Assembly: GCF_008329965.1 (NCBI RefSeq) | Contig: NZ_CP036150.1 | Location: forward strand, 992,001 to 1,056,000 | Reading direction: 5' to 3' | Source: Oceanispirochaeta crateris | GTDB taxonomy: Bacteria; Spirochaetota; Spirochaetia; DSM-2461 | Length of the DNA: 64,000 nt | Part shown: positions 34,775-43,481 of the stretch, piece by piece | Numbering within the stretch: the stretch's first letter is position 1 | Layout of the letters: each line of letters starts with the position of its first letter | Program-made: the position numbers and the translations under genes | Notes under the pieces: generated by a model | Databases searched by the model: none | The model's input: only the letters and a program-made list of their open reading frames with translations | Told to the model about the DNA's origin: nothing

Positions 34775-37684
34775 TTATGATTTGCTACTTTTCAGCTCCC
34801 CAATTTTTTTCAATACATATTCCTGGTCTATAGGTATCCGGTCTACCCGGACTCCTGTGGCATTGTAGAGGGCATTAGCGATGGCCGGGGAGGTCGGTAT
34901 GGTGACAATCTCGCCGACACCTTTTCCGCCGTAGGGACCTGAATCTATGCCATGTTCCACAACAATGGGTATAATTTCTGGAGTCATGGTGATGGGAGCT
35001 ATGCGGTACCGGGCTAGTCTGTCTGTAACAACATGTCCCTTGTCCACAATAAATTCCTCTAAGAGGGCATGACTGATGCCCATCATGGCACCTCCTTCTA
35101 TCTGACCGCGTAAACCGAGAGGATTGATAGCTGCACCAACATCTGTGGCTGTTATCAAACGCAGAACCTCTATTTCGCCAGTCTTTTTGTTGACCATTAT
35201 CTCCGTGGCCTGGGCGGCAAAGGAAAAGCCGAAATGCATATCTCCGCCTTCTCCCAGAGGGCTTGTTTCAGGTGCCATATATTCAGTTTGAACCCGATTT
35301 GGCCTGCCGGCTTTTCTCAGCTCTTCTGCCACTTCTTTCATTGTCAGTTTCTTGTTTTTCACCACTGCCTGTCCGTTTGCAAACGTCACTGATTCGGAAG
35401 GTACACCATATTGTTCAGATAATACTTCTATGATCAAATTCCGGAATGCAATGGCTGTTTGCCGTGTCGAGTTTCCCGCCACATAGGTCTGTCTTGAGGC
35501 TGTTGTGGGGCCGCCGTCAGGTGTGAGGTCTGTGTCTGAAAGTAAAACCTTGATGGTTTCAGGTGAAACTGAGAGTTCTTCCGCCGCAATGAGCTGAAGT
35601 ACCGTAGGCAGGCCCTGTCCTAATTCGGCCGATGAGGTTCTGACTTCAAAAATGCCGTTGTTGTAGAGTTCTATTTCTGCACTTCCTTTATCCGGAGCTC
35701 CACCACCGAGTCCTGTGTTTTTGTAGGCGACGGCGATTCCCCATGCTGTGACCAGATGGGGCGCATGAGGGTCTGCTTTGGGAACAAAGGGGTCATCCCC
35801 TGAAAGGGCTTTTATCTTTTCTTCCACTTTTTCAATGCACTCCAGAAGTCCAACGCTGGAACCGAGAATCTGGCCTGTGTTCGTGGCACTGCCTTCTCTT
35901 AAGGCATTTATCTTCCGCAATTCCAGAGGATCTATGTGCAGTTTTTCCGCCAGCATATCCATGGCACTTTCTACGGCAAAAGCCGATTGAAGTACTCCAA
36001 ATCCACGGAAGGCTCCTGCAGGAGGATTATTGGTATACATGGCAAAACAATCAGCCTTCACATGAGGGACATCATAGGGACCGGAAGAGTGGGTCGTGGC
36101 TCTTGTCATGACTTTGTCGCCCAGAGAGGCATAGGCTCCGGTATCTCCGTATAACTGTGTATCCACGGCGGTCAATTTTCCATCTTTGGAGGCTCCCATC
36201 CGGATCTTAATGATGGTCGCGTGTCTTTTGGGGTGTACTATGAGGCTTTCATGACGGTCAAAAAGTAGTTTCACAGGCTTTTTTGTCACCTGAGCAAGAA
36301 GGGCTGCATGAATTTGACCGGCAATGTCCTCTTTCCCTCCAAATCCGCCGCCAATGAGCTGACCTCTGACTCTCACCTGACTTTCCTGAATTCCCAGGGC
36401 TTCGGCTACCTGCTGACGGTCTTCGTAGGGAATTTGAGACCCCACATAGATTTCCATCCGGCCATCTGAAGTGAGACGGGCAATACTGCACTCAGGTTCT
36501 ATAAAAGCATGATCATGACTGGGCGTCCTAAAAGTATGTTCAAGAAGTACATCGGCCTGGTTGAAACCTTTGTCCATCTGTCCTTTGCGGACCTCTATAT
36601 GTTTCAGTAAATTCCCCTGGTCATGTACTTTCGGAGCCCCCGGCTCTGCAGCTTGAACCGGGTTATCAATCACCGGTAGTTCTTCAAATTCCATTGTGAT
36701 GAGATCGAGGGCCTCTGTTGCCGTTTCACGGCTTACGGCCGCGACAATGGCTATGGCATCACCGACAGTCCGGACTTTTCCCCCCTCGGCCACAAGGATG
36801 GGCCAATCCTTATAAATCACTCCATGGTTGGGTTTTCCAGGAATATCAGAGGCTGTCAGCACGGCTTCTACTCCGGGTAGTGCAAGGGCCCGGCTGATGT
36901 CCAGAGATTTAAGAATAGCAGAGGGCACCATGGCTCTTTTCACCCGGGCATGAAGCATTCCATCAAAAGACAGATCATCCGTATAGTGGGCCTGTCCGGT
37001 GACTTTATCAGCACCGTCCATACGCGGTTTGAGAGTTCCCACCGCTTTATGCGGTATTAGTGAAGTCGGAATGTCCGCAGGAGGTTCTACCTGAGTCCCT
37101 GTCCGCATGGCTTTACCCGCTGCTTTTACAGCCTTGATTATGGAAGGATAACCTGCACAGCGGCAAAGGGTATCTTTCAGGGCCTCCTTGATTTCGTCGG
37201 TAGAAGGATCAGGATTGCGAGTGAGAAGGGCAAAGCTGGTCATGAGTTGTCCGGGAATACAGAATCCACACTGTACAGCTCCGTATTGAACAAAAGCGTC
37301 CTGCAGAGGATGAAGATGTCCGGATGCAGAATCAGAGGGTGTGTATCTTTCACTATTTTCCGTCTCGTCCTGCTTTTTACCAGGTTCACCTGAATTCTTG
37401 CAGGACCCACCGCAGCTGCACCCCGAGTCCGGTTTCTTCATGGCAAGACCTTCAATGGTCAGAACCTCATGTCCCGACACTTTTGCCGCGGGATAACTGC
37501 AGGAAAGAACGGGTTCTCCGTCGATAAGAACTGTACAGGAACCGCATTCTGACTCATTACAGCCAACTTTGGTCCCCGTGAGACCCAGGCGGTATCTTAA
37601 TAGCTCTGAAAGCATCTCACCCGGTTTTTCATTCAGGCTTACCTTGCTGCCATTCACAGTGAAGTTGATAGTATTGCTACTCAT
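34775..37684 (-). CDS. Molybdenum hydroxylase: fused 2Fe-2S and molybdopterin subunits (xanthine dehydrogenase family)
   Basis: A 969-residue fusion. Residues 1-190 hold two 2Fe-2S clusters: Cys 42, 47, 50, 62 and Cys 139, 142, 174, 176. From about 210 the molybdopterin part follows, with GGGFGGKED, PPAGAFRGFG, AELGQGL and, near the end, KGVGEIVTIP carrying the catalytic Glu. Residues about 84-122 between the clusters are an unusual insert with CSCGGSC and many charged residues. Family members hydroxylate purines, aldehydes or similar compounds; the substrate is not decided. Its start overlaps the FAD-subunit gene by four bases. Confidence 0.92.
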   Translation of the reverse strand: MSSNTINFTVNGSKVSLNEKPGEMLSELLRYRLGLTGTKVGCNESECGSCTVLIDGEPVLSCSYPAAKVSGHEVLTIEGLAMKKPDSGCSCGGSCKNSGEPGKKQDETENSERYTPSDSASGHLHPLQDAFVQYGAVQCGFCIPGQLMTSFALLTRNPDPSTDEIKEALKDTLCRCAGYPSIIKAVKAAGKAMRTGTQVEPPADIPTSLIPHKAVGTLKPRMDGADKVTGQAHYTDDLSFDGMLHARVKRAMVPSAILKSLDISRALALPGVEAVLTASDIPGKPNHGVIYKDWPILVAEGGKVRTVGDAIAIVAAVSRETATEALDLITMEFEELPVIDNPVQAAEPGAPKVHDQGNLLKHIEVRKGQMDKGFNQADVLLEHTFRTPSHDHAFIEPECSIARLTSDGRMEIYVGSQIPYEDRQQVAEALGIQESQVRVRGQLIGGGFGGKEDIAGQIHAALLAQVTKKPVKLLFDRHESLIVHPKRHATIIKIRMGASKDGKLTAVDTQLYGDTGAYASLGDKVMTRATTHSSGPYDVPHVKADCFAMYTNNPPAGAFRGFGVLQSAFAVESAMDMLAEKLHIDPLELRKINALREGSATNTGQILGSSVGLLECIEKVEEKIKALSGDDPFVPKADPHAPHLVTAWGIAVAYKNTGLGGGAPDKGSAEIELYNNGIFEVRTSSAELGQGLPTVLQLIAAEELSVSPETIKVLLSDTDLTPDGGPTTASRQTYVAGNSTRQTAIAFRNLIIEVLSEQYGVPSESVTFANGQAVVKNKKLTMKEVAEELRKAGRPNRVQTEYMAPETSPLGEGGDMHFGFSFAAQATEIMVNKKTGEIEVLRLITATDVGAAINPLGLRGQIEGGAMMGISHALLEEFIVDKGHVVTDRLARYRIAPITMTPEIIPIVVEHGIDSGPYGGKGVGEIVTIPTSPAIANALYNATGVRVDRIPIDQEYVLKKIGELKSSKS

Positions 37685-38568
37685 AATTTTTCCTTCTCTT
37701 CAGCTCTTTGCCAGACTGTTTTTAAAAGATCTTCAAGCAGGACTTCGCAAAGATCATAACGGTACGCTGCACCGGAGCGCTGGGCACTGCTACGAAAACT
37801 GAAACTTTCGGGTACCATTTTTCCCAATTCAGATAGAAGTTCCGAGTTCAGTATTTGTCCCCTGGCCCGCTGTTCAAGAGCTGAGGCCCTTTGAGGTACC
37901 GGACCAGCAGGCCCTACGGCAATGCGGATATTTTTGATGATGTCCTTTTCACGATCCAGCCAGATGGCCATATTCAAAATAGGCAGGGCGACTCCCCGGG
38001 GTTTCATGATCCGCTTAAAGGCTGAAGACTGACCATTTTTATGTAAAGAGATTGAGAATCCTTTCAAAATGTCTTTCTGGGGGCGCAATGCCGATTTCCC
38101 CGGGCCCAGAAACAGGTCCAGAATCGGCTCTTGGCGGACTCCATCCATGCTGGCAATCTCTGCTACCGCATTCATAGCCACCATACTGATCATGCCGTCA
38201 GCAGCGGGAAGGGCATGAGCTACATTCCCTCCGAGGGTAGCATTGTTTCGGACCTGGGGACCGCCTATCAGTCTGCATGCCTCTGTTACCCCCTGGGCAT
38301 GTTCTTTCACAAGATCAGATTGAGCCAGCACATTCACCGGCACCCCGGCCCCTATAAACAGGGTTTCTCCCCTAATTTCCACTACTGAAAGTTCGGCGAT
38401 CTGAGATACATCCACCAATGTATCCACCGGTTTATGAGGCCCTTGCTGAAGATCAAGCAGTAGATCTGTTCCTCCCGCTACCAGGCAGCTTTCCTCTGGC
38501 TTTTCCGAAAGTGCTGCAATAGCTTCTTCTATCGTTTTTGCAACGAAATAATTTGACCACAGACTCAT
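37681..38568 (-). CDS. Molybdenum hydroxylase FAD-binding subunit
   Basis: A 295-residue subunit of the CoxM/XdhB type. LVAGGTDLLLDLQQG near 30-45 and GGPQVRNNATLGGNVAHALP near 112-131 are the two FAD-binding signatures. A C-terminal CO_deh_flav_C domain follows. It passes electrons from the 2Fe-2S clusters of the fused subunit to an acceptor. It is first in the operon; AGGAG precedes its ATG by nine bases. Confidence 0.93.
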   Translation of the reverse strand: MSLWSNYFVAKTIEEAIAALSEKPEESCLVAGGTDLLLDLQQGPHKPVDTLVDVSQIAELSVVEIRGETLFIGAGVPVNVLAQSDLVKEHAQGVTEACRLIGGPQVRNNATLGGNVAHALPAADGMISMVAMNAVAEIASMDGVRQEPILDLFLGPGKSALRPQKDILKGFSISLHKNGQSSAFKRIMKPRGVALPILNMAIWLDREKDIIKNIRIAVGPAGPVPQRASALEQRARGQILNSELLSELGKMVPESFSFRSSAQRSGAAYRYDLCEVLLEDLLKTVWQRAEEKEKL

Positions 38569-38622
38569 AATGGATCATCTCCTGATTTATTGAGTATAGC
38601 GAAACAGGACAGTTATCTTTGA

Positions 38623-38635
38623 CGGGAATTTCCCG
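38623..38635. promoter_or_regulatory. Operator-like palindrome upstream of the hydroxylase operon
   Basis: CGGGAATTTCCCG is a 13-bp inverted repeat 55 bases before the FAD-subunit start. On the minus strand a TATACT -10-like hexamer lies about 25 bases downstream. A repressor or activator site is inferred. Confidence 0.35.
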
Positions 38636-38764
38636 CCCCCGGCATTAGTCTTTGTTATCAGCCGGTGGAATCTATAAAATTTTGCACATATGAAACTTAG
38701 AGAAATTGTACAAAGTCAAAATGGAGAAATCAAATAAAAAGCCATAAAACAGAATAGAACATCA

Positions 38765-38797
38765 GAAACAGGTCTCTGAGGTATTGGATTTTCACTT
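38765..38797 (+). pseudogene. Remnant of a paralogous periplasmic sensor gene
   Basis: These 33 bases match 40925-40957 of the disrupted sensor gene at about 29 of 33 positions (KQVS-VLDFHF region). Nothing on either side is homologous, so it is a leftover fragment. Confidence 0.5.
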
Positions 38798-38959
38798 ATA
38801 TTGGAAATGTAATATTCATCAGTCTATGAAGGGGGAGACAATGTGCTTCAGTCCCGAAATTAGAAAAATATTTGTGGGAGAACCGCCAGGACAAGCAATG
38901 TGGGTCATCTGGAAAAAGGCTGGAACTGTACGAGTTCGATCCAGTCTAAATCTAATAAA

Positions 38960-38987
38960 CCCTGCCGAAAATAAAATTCCGGCAGGG
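38960..38987 (-). terminator. Hairpin after the symporter gene
   Basis: CCCTGCCG pairs with CGGCAGGG around a 12-nt loop, eight bases after the symporter stop on the minus strand. A short T-rich tract follows. Confidence 0.6.
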
Positions 38988-38994
38988 ATGGTAA

Positions 38995-40419
38995 CTATTT
39001 TATCTCATTGACTGTCTTTTTATTTCCGGCAATAGCCGTAATTCCAAAGAAGACAACAGCGCTGATCAAAACTCCCGGTACAACAGGATCCATTCCGAAG
39101 AAAGAGATCTTTGTTTGGAAGAGGAGAACAGCGACGCTACCACTTACAAGGCTGGCCATAGATGCAATTGCACCGGCTTTGTTTGAATAATGACCAACAA
39201 TGTAGGGGATAAAGGCTCCACCTGCTCTTAAGCTAAAGCTGAACATAAGGATTCCAATAATGCTCTTGGTATTGGTCAAGGCAATCCCCATTGAAAGAAG
39301 ACCACAGATGATCATCACGATTCTGTTGACAAGTAATAATCTATTATCATCTGCTTTCTTATCTATATATTTCTTATAAATATCATTGGAGATAATTGTT
39401 CCCGCTGCCAGCATATCCGAGTCGGCACTGGACATTGTAGCCGATATCAGAGCGGCAAAGAGGACTCCTACCAATATGGGAGGCATCGTTTGAACTGCGA
39501 GAACCGGGAGAATGTAGCGGGTACCCTGGGACGTTATTAGAGCAGTATCTATAATTCCCTGTTGAACCATGGCAAAAGCTGCTAAACCCAGAACAGCTGG
39601 GAGAATCGCATAGGCGATGCAGATGAGTCCACCAAGAATTGACCCATTTCTAACGGCTTTTTCATCCCGTCCTCCATAATATCTTTGTATAACTTCGGGA
39701 CCAACAGCAAAGGATGCAATGTACATTAAGGTCAGGGATATGATTGTTTTAATGCCGATTCCATCCGTAAAGGACATCTGTTGTTCTGGGATATGGGACA
39801 CTATTGTAGACCATCCTCCTGCAGCATGCATGGCATAAGGAACTGCAAGAGCAGTTCCTACGAGGATTAAGGTACTTTGAATCGCGTCTGTAATAGCCAC
39901 ACCCCAGAGTCCCCCCATAACTGAATAGATGGTGACAACAACGGTTACAATCAGAACGGAAATAACATAACTCCAGCCGGTCATAACAGAGAGAATGACC
40001 GAAGAGGCTATAATTTGAACAGCTGTCAAACCAATCATGGGAAGTGACATTACCAGGGCTGTTACAAGAGCATTGGCAGGTCCATATCTCTTTTCAAAGA
40101 AGTCAGAAATGGTAACAGACATTGTAGATCTTAATTTAGGGGCAATAAAGGCAAGAACGATAAAAGCTATAGCCGCTGTAATCACATACCAGACAGAGGA
40201 GAGTCCCCACTGACCAAATGCTTTTTCGGCGATTCCAAGAGACGTACCACCACCGATGTTCGTGGCAGCCAAAGTTCCAGCCAGAAGAAAAGGGCCTAAT
40301 TTCCTTCCCGCAAGAGCGAAATCGGTTGATGTTTTAACCCTCTTGCTGGCAAAGACACCAACCCCCATCATAATTAATAAATAAACGACAACAATGATTG
40401 AAATTAACATAGAACCCAT
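38995..40419 (-). CDS. Sodium:solute symporter family transporter
   Basis: A 474-residue membrane protein with about 13 helices, the SSS/LeuT-fold family length. Recognisable segments are DFALAGRKLGPFLLAGTLAATNIGG near the start (shown in part) and the central IGLTAVQIIASSVIL. It imports an organic solute with sodium. The neighbouring molybdenum hydroxylase operon suggests a purine or related ring compound, but the two are separate transcripts and this is a guess. AAGGAG precedes its ATG. A palindrome ATGATTATCAT lies about 50 bases upstream. Confidence 0.88.
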   Translation of the reverse strand: MGSMLISIIVVVYLLIMMGVGVFASKRVKTSTDFALAGRKLGPFLLAGTLAATNIGGGTSLGIAEKAFGQWGLSSVWYVITAAIAFIVLAFIAPKLRSTMSVTISDFFEKRYGPANALVTALVMSLPMIGLTAVQIIASSVILSVMTGWSYVISVLIVTVVVTIYSVMGGLWGVAITDAIQSTLILVGTALAVPYAMHAAGGWSTIVSHIPEQQMSFTDGIGIKTIISLTLMYIASFAVGPEVIQRYYGGRDEKAVRNGSILGGLICIAYAILPAVLGLAAFAMVQQGIIDTALITSQGTRYILPVLAVQTMPPILVGVLFAALISATMSSADSDMLAAGTIISNDIYKKYIDKKADDNRLLLVNRIVMIICGLLSMGIALTNTKSIIGILMFSFSLRAGGAFIPYIVGHYSNKAGAIASMASLVSGSVAVLLFQTKISFFGMDPVVPGVLISAVVFFGITAIAGNKKTVNEIK

Positions 40420-40466
40420 AACAACTCCTTTAAATCAAAAATAATAATGAATACTTGAAGGTTATC

Positions 40467-40477
40467 ATGATTATCAT
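40467..40477. promoter_or_regulatory. Operator-like palindrome upstream of the symporter gene
   Basis: ATGATTATCAT is a perfect 11-bp dyad, with an extra TATCAT nearby. On the minus strand a TATAAT hexamer (40497-40502) lies 20 bases before it, so the dyad would sit just after the transcription start, as a repressor site would. Confidence 0.3.
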
Positions 40478-41260
40478 AAAAATTAAAATGTTTATTATTA
40501 TAGGGTTGAAAAAATTGACCAGAGGCTCATCACAGTTGGTATACATATCTTTTTTTATGATGAATGAGAATAACTAATTAAATAATTGAAAAGAAGCGAT
40601 CCAAAGAGGATACTTTCTTAATATCAGTCTAAAATTAATTATATGTGAAATTTATTACAGAATATTATAGGATATAGCTTTTTAAGAACAGTATGAGGAG
40701 TGGTTATCTGAGCAGGAAGTACAAATCAAGGGTAATCCTTTTTATTTTCATTCAACTCTTAAATATCTCAATGGCATTTGCTGAGAATGACATACTAACA
40801 GCAGATGAGAGACAATTTCTGCAGGATCTTGGAGAAATCCAAATGATTGTTGACGATGAGTACCCTCCTATTTCATATTTTGATATTCAAACAAATGAAT
40901 TTGCTGGTATTGCTGTTGAAGCAATGAAACAGGTCTCCCAGGTATTAGATTTTCACTTTACAATAATCAGAGAAGCTTCTTTATCCTGGCATGACCGGCT
41001 TGATTTGATAAAAAATAATAAAGTTCATGTGCTTGGTGGTGCTAGTGTAAATGATGATCGATTAGAATATGGTTACTTTACCAATGAAACCTATTTTCAG
41101 GTTAACTACGCCATTATTGGTTCCATAGATAATCATATAGTCATTAGAGAACTTTCGGATATTGCCAAATATCGTATTGGATTAATTAATAAGACTGATC
41201 CTGCCTTGATTTCCCGGAGTAGTAGTTAAGACCGATTTTTAATAAAATGAGGTAATAACT

Positions 41261-41566
41261 ATGAATGAGAAAAAAAGACGTCGCTATGATGCAGAATTCA
41301 AAAGAAACGCGATAGCACTTTCAGAAGAACCAGGTCGGACAGCTCACAGCGTAGAGCAATCCTTGGGAATTGCTAATGGTTTGATTGGGAACTGGAAGCG
41401 TCAACTTTCAACAAATGGTAACTTGGCATTTCCTGGTAATGGAATCGAGGCTTTGACTCCTGATCAAAGAAAGATTCGAGATCTTGAAAAGCAGCTTTAT
41501 GATGCAGAGATGGACCGCGATATATTAAAAAAAGCATTGGCCATTTTCAGCAAAACACCGAAATGA
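41261..41566 (+). CDS. IS3-family transposase OrfA
   Basis: A 101-residue helix-turn-helix protein (RRRYDAEFKRNAIALSEEPG, then SLGIANGLIGNWKRQ) with a C-terminal coiled coil. The A-rich run ending AAAAAAAG at about 41525-41532 is a standard -1 slippery site. It overlaps orfB by four bases. Confidence 0.93.
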   Translation: MNEKKRRRYDAEFKRNAIALSEEPGRTAHSVEQSLGIANGLIGNWKRQLSTNGNLAFPGNGIEALTPDQRKIRDLEKQLYDAEMDRDILKKALAIFSKTPK

Positions 41567-42447
41567 AATACTTCTTTATACAAGAGTGTCGCTCTGAATT
41601 TCCGGTGGTGAGAATGTGCCATAATCTTAATGTCTCTGAGAGCGGATTTTATGACTGGCAAGGACGATCAAAATCTTCCAGAAGGATAGCCAAAGAAAAA
41701 CTGATGACCAAGATCAGTGAGCTTTTTTATATTAAGCACAAACAAATGGCAGGAAGTCCTTTGATCACAGAGGATTTGCATGATGATCCTCAGTATAAAA
41801 CTGTCTATAGAAGCCGTGTAGCAGCTCTTATGAAGGAAATGGGGCTTAGATGCAAGATACAGAAGCAGTTTGTCGTTACAACAGATTCAGATCATAAAGA
41901 ATGGATTCCTGACAACATTTTGAATCGTCATTTTAATCCAGAAATGCCCAATGTAGCCGTAGTTGGGGATATCACATATATCAAGGTTGCATCCAAGTGG
42001 ATGTATTTATCTGTATTTATAGACCTTTATTCTCGTAAAGTTGTTGGCTGGGATCTTAACAAAAGTCTCTCTGCGGACTCTACCTGTAATGCCTTTAAAA
42101 AATATCTATATCGGAATAATAATCCAAAGGGAATGCTTGTTCATAGCGATCGAGGTATCCAGTATGCATCAGAACAATTCAGATCCCTTTTAGAGTCAGT
42201 GGATGCTGTCCAAAGTATGAGCCGAAAAGGAAATTGTTGGGACAATGCCGTTGCAGAATCATTCTTTCATACACTGAAAACACGATTGATTTATCACCGG
42301 AAATACCGAACGATGGAAGAATTGAATAAGGATCTTTATTGGTATATTGAAATTTACTACAACAGGATCAGGAAGCACTCAGCAAATAATTGGTTGACTC
42401 CTGATGAGAAAGAAAGTAAGTATTATGAAACGGGAAATGTGGCTTAA
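41563..42447 (+). CDS. IS3-family transposase OrfB
   Basis: A 294-residue transposase of the IS3 subgroup. The DDE residues are in VVGDITYI, VHSDRGIQYAS and AVAESFFHTLK. All are intact, as are the terminal repeats, so the element looks mobile. It is unrelated at the subgroup level to the tandem pair at 28439-30923. Confidence 0.95.
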   Translation: MKYFFIQECRSEFPVVRMCHNLNVSESGFYDWQGRSKSSRRIAKEKLMTKISELFYIKHKQMAGSPLITEDLHDDPQYKTVYRSRVAALMKEMGLRCKIQKQFVVTTDSDHKEWIPDNILNRHFNPEMPNVAVVGDITYIKVASKWMYLSVFIDLYSRKVVGWDLNKSLSADSTCNAFKKYLYRNNNPKGMLVHSDRGIQYASEQFRSLLESVDAVQSMSRKGNCWDNAVAESFFHTLKTRLIYHRKYRTMEELNKDLYWYIEIYYNRIRKHSANNWLTPDEKESKYYETGNVA

Positions 42448-43481
42448 CTGATACTCCGTTTTTTCGGGGCAGGATCAGACTGGTATCAATGATTTTATTT
42501 TAGAAAATATTTCGAAAGATACATTTGTACAATATTTTGACACCATGGAAGATGCTCTAAGGGCCCTCAAAAACCATGACATCGATGTCATCACAGATAA
42601 CGAGGCCGTCTTCATTGAAGAGTATTTTAATAATCAAAGGTTTGACTTTGAAATATTATACTCAGTGCATGATAAAATAAAGAATTATGCATTTTTCACA
42701 GCTAAAACAGAAGAGGGTCTGAAATTATCACATATCCTTGATAAGGGTATGAAAGAGATTAATTTAGACTTAATCGTGAGTGATCGATATAAAAACAAAA
42801 GCATTTTTGCCTATTATAAGGAATATTCAGAAAATCTTGGTAAAGAGAATGAGCTCAGAAACTATATTTTGATAGGCTTGATTTTTACCGTAATCATCAT
42901 TCTATCCATTGTTTTACTCATTAAAATAAAAAATAATGAATTAGAATTGCAGGTTAAAACAGACCATTTAACAAAACTAAAGAATAGGAATTCACTCTTT
43001 GAAGACTATCATAAAAGAGAAAAACTAAATGGCAAGATCGTTTATTTCATCGATCTAGATGATTTTAAGTTTATAAATGATAACTATGGCCATGATGCAG
43101 GGGATGTCGTTTTAAGAAGTATTTCAGAAAGATTAAGCAAAATTGCCCCCAATTCAAATATTTACAGAATGGGAGGAGATGAGTTCTTATTGATTACTGA
43201 TAATAATGAAAGAAATTTTGGAGAAGAAATACTCAATATAATTCAATTACCCATTTTGTATAAGAAAAAAGAATGCAGAGTGGGGGGGAGTATCGGGTAT
43301 GTAAACACAGATGATTTTGTAGAATCGGAGCTCCATGAGATCATAAACTTGGCGGATTATGCCATGTTAGAGGCCAAAGCAAACGGTAAGAATCATATCC
43401 TCAAAGTAAGCTCAGAGATGATTTCACGATTTAAGATCTTTTTAAGTAAGAAAATATAAAATATCCAGAACTCCATACATT

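Larger units (their letters stand above)
38569..38994. other. Intergenic region with operator-like palindrome and gene debris
   Basis: It contains the promoter side of the hydroxylase operon, a 13-bp palindrome at 38623, a remnant similar to the sensor gene at 40693, and the symporter terminator. A 75-codon TTG-start frame at 38784 has no support. Confidence 0.6.
41196..42477 (+). mobile_element. IS3-family element with 3-bp target duplication
   Basis: A 1282-bp element starting TGATCCTGCC and ending GGCAGGATCA (perfect 10-bp tips, partly matching further in). GAC flanks both ends (41193-41195 and 42478-42480). It carries orfA and orfB in the sense direction of the gene it interrupts. Confidence 0.96.
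40693..43459 (+). pseudogene. Periplasmic-sensor diguanylate cyclase split by an IS element
   Basis: The first part (40693-41195) codes for a signal peptide (VILFIFIQLLNISMAFAE) and the first lobe of an SBP_bac_3 periplasmic binding domain. The second part (42481-43459) gives the rest of that domain, one membrane helix (NYILIGLIFTVIIILSIVLL) and a GGDEF cyclase domain with intact IYRMGGDEFLLI. Removing the IS and one copy of the GAC duplication rejoins the halves in frame: ...NK-TG-INDF..., 1482 bases, 494 codons. The ancestral protein would make cyclic di-GMP in response to a periplasmic ligand. The 3' half keeps an open frame from 42545 with the cyclase domain. Confidence 0.93.

Noticed and set aside
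38895-38955. tRNA-like stretch with GAGTTCGATC
   Set aside because: A T-arm-like loop is visible, but no acceptor, D or anticodon stems can be formed around it.
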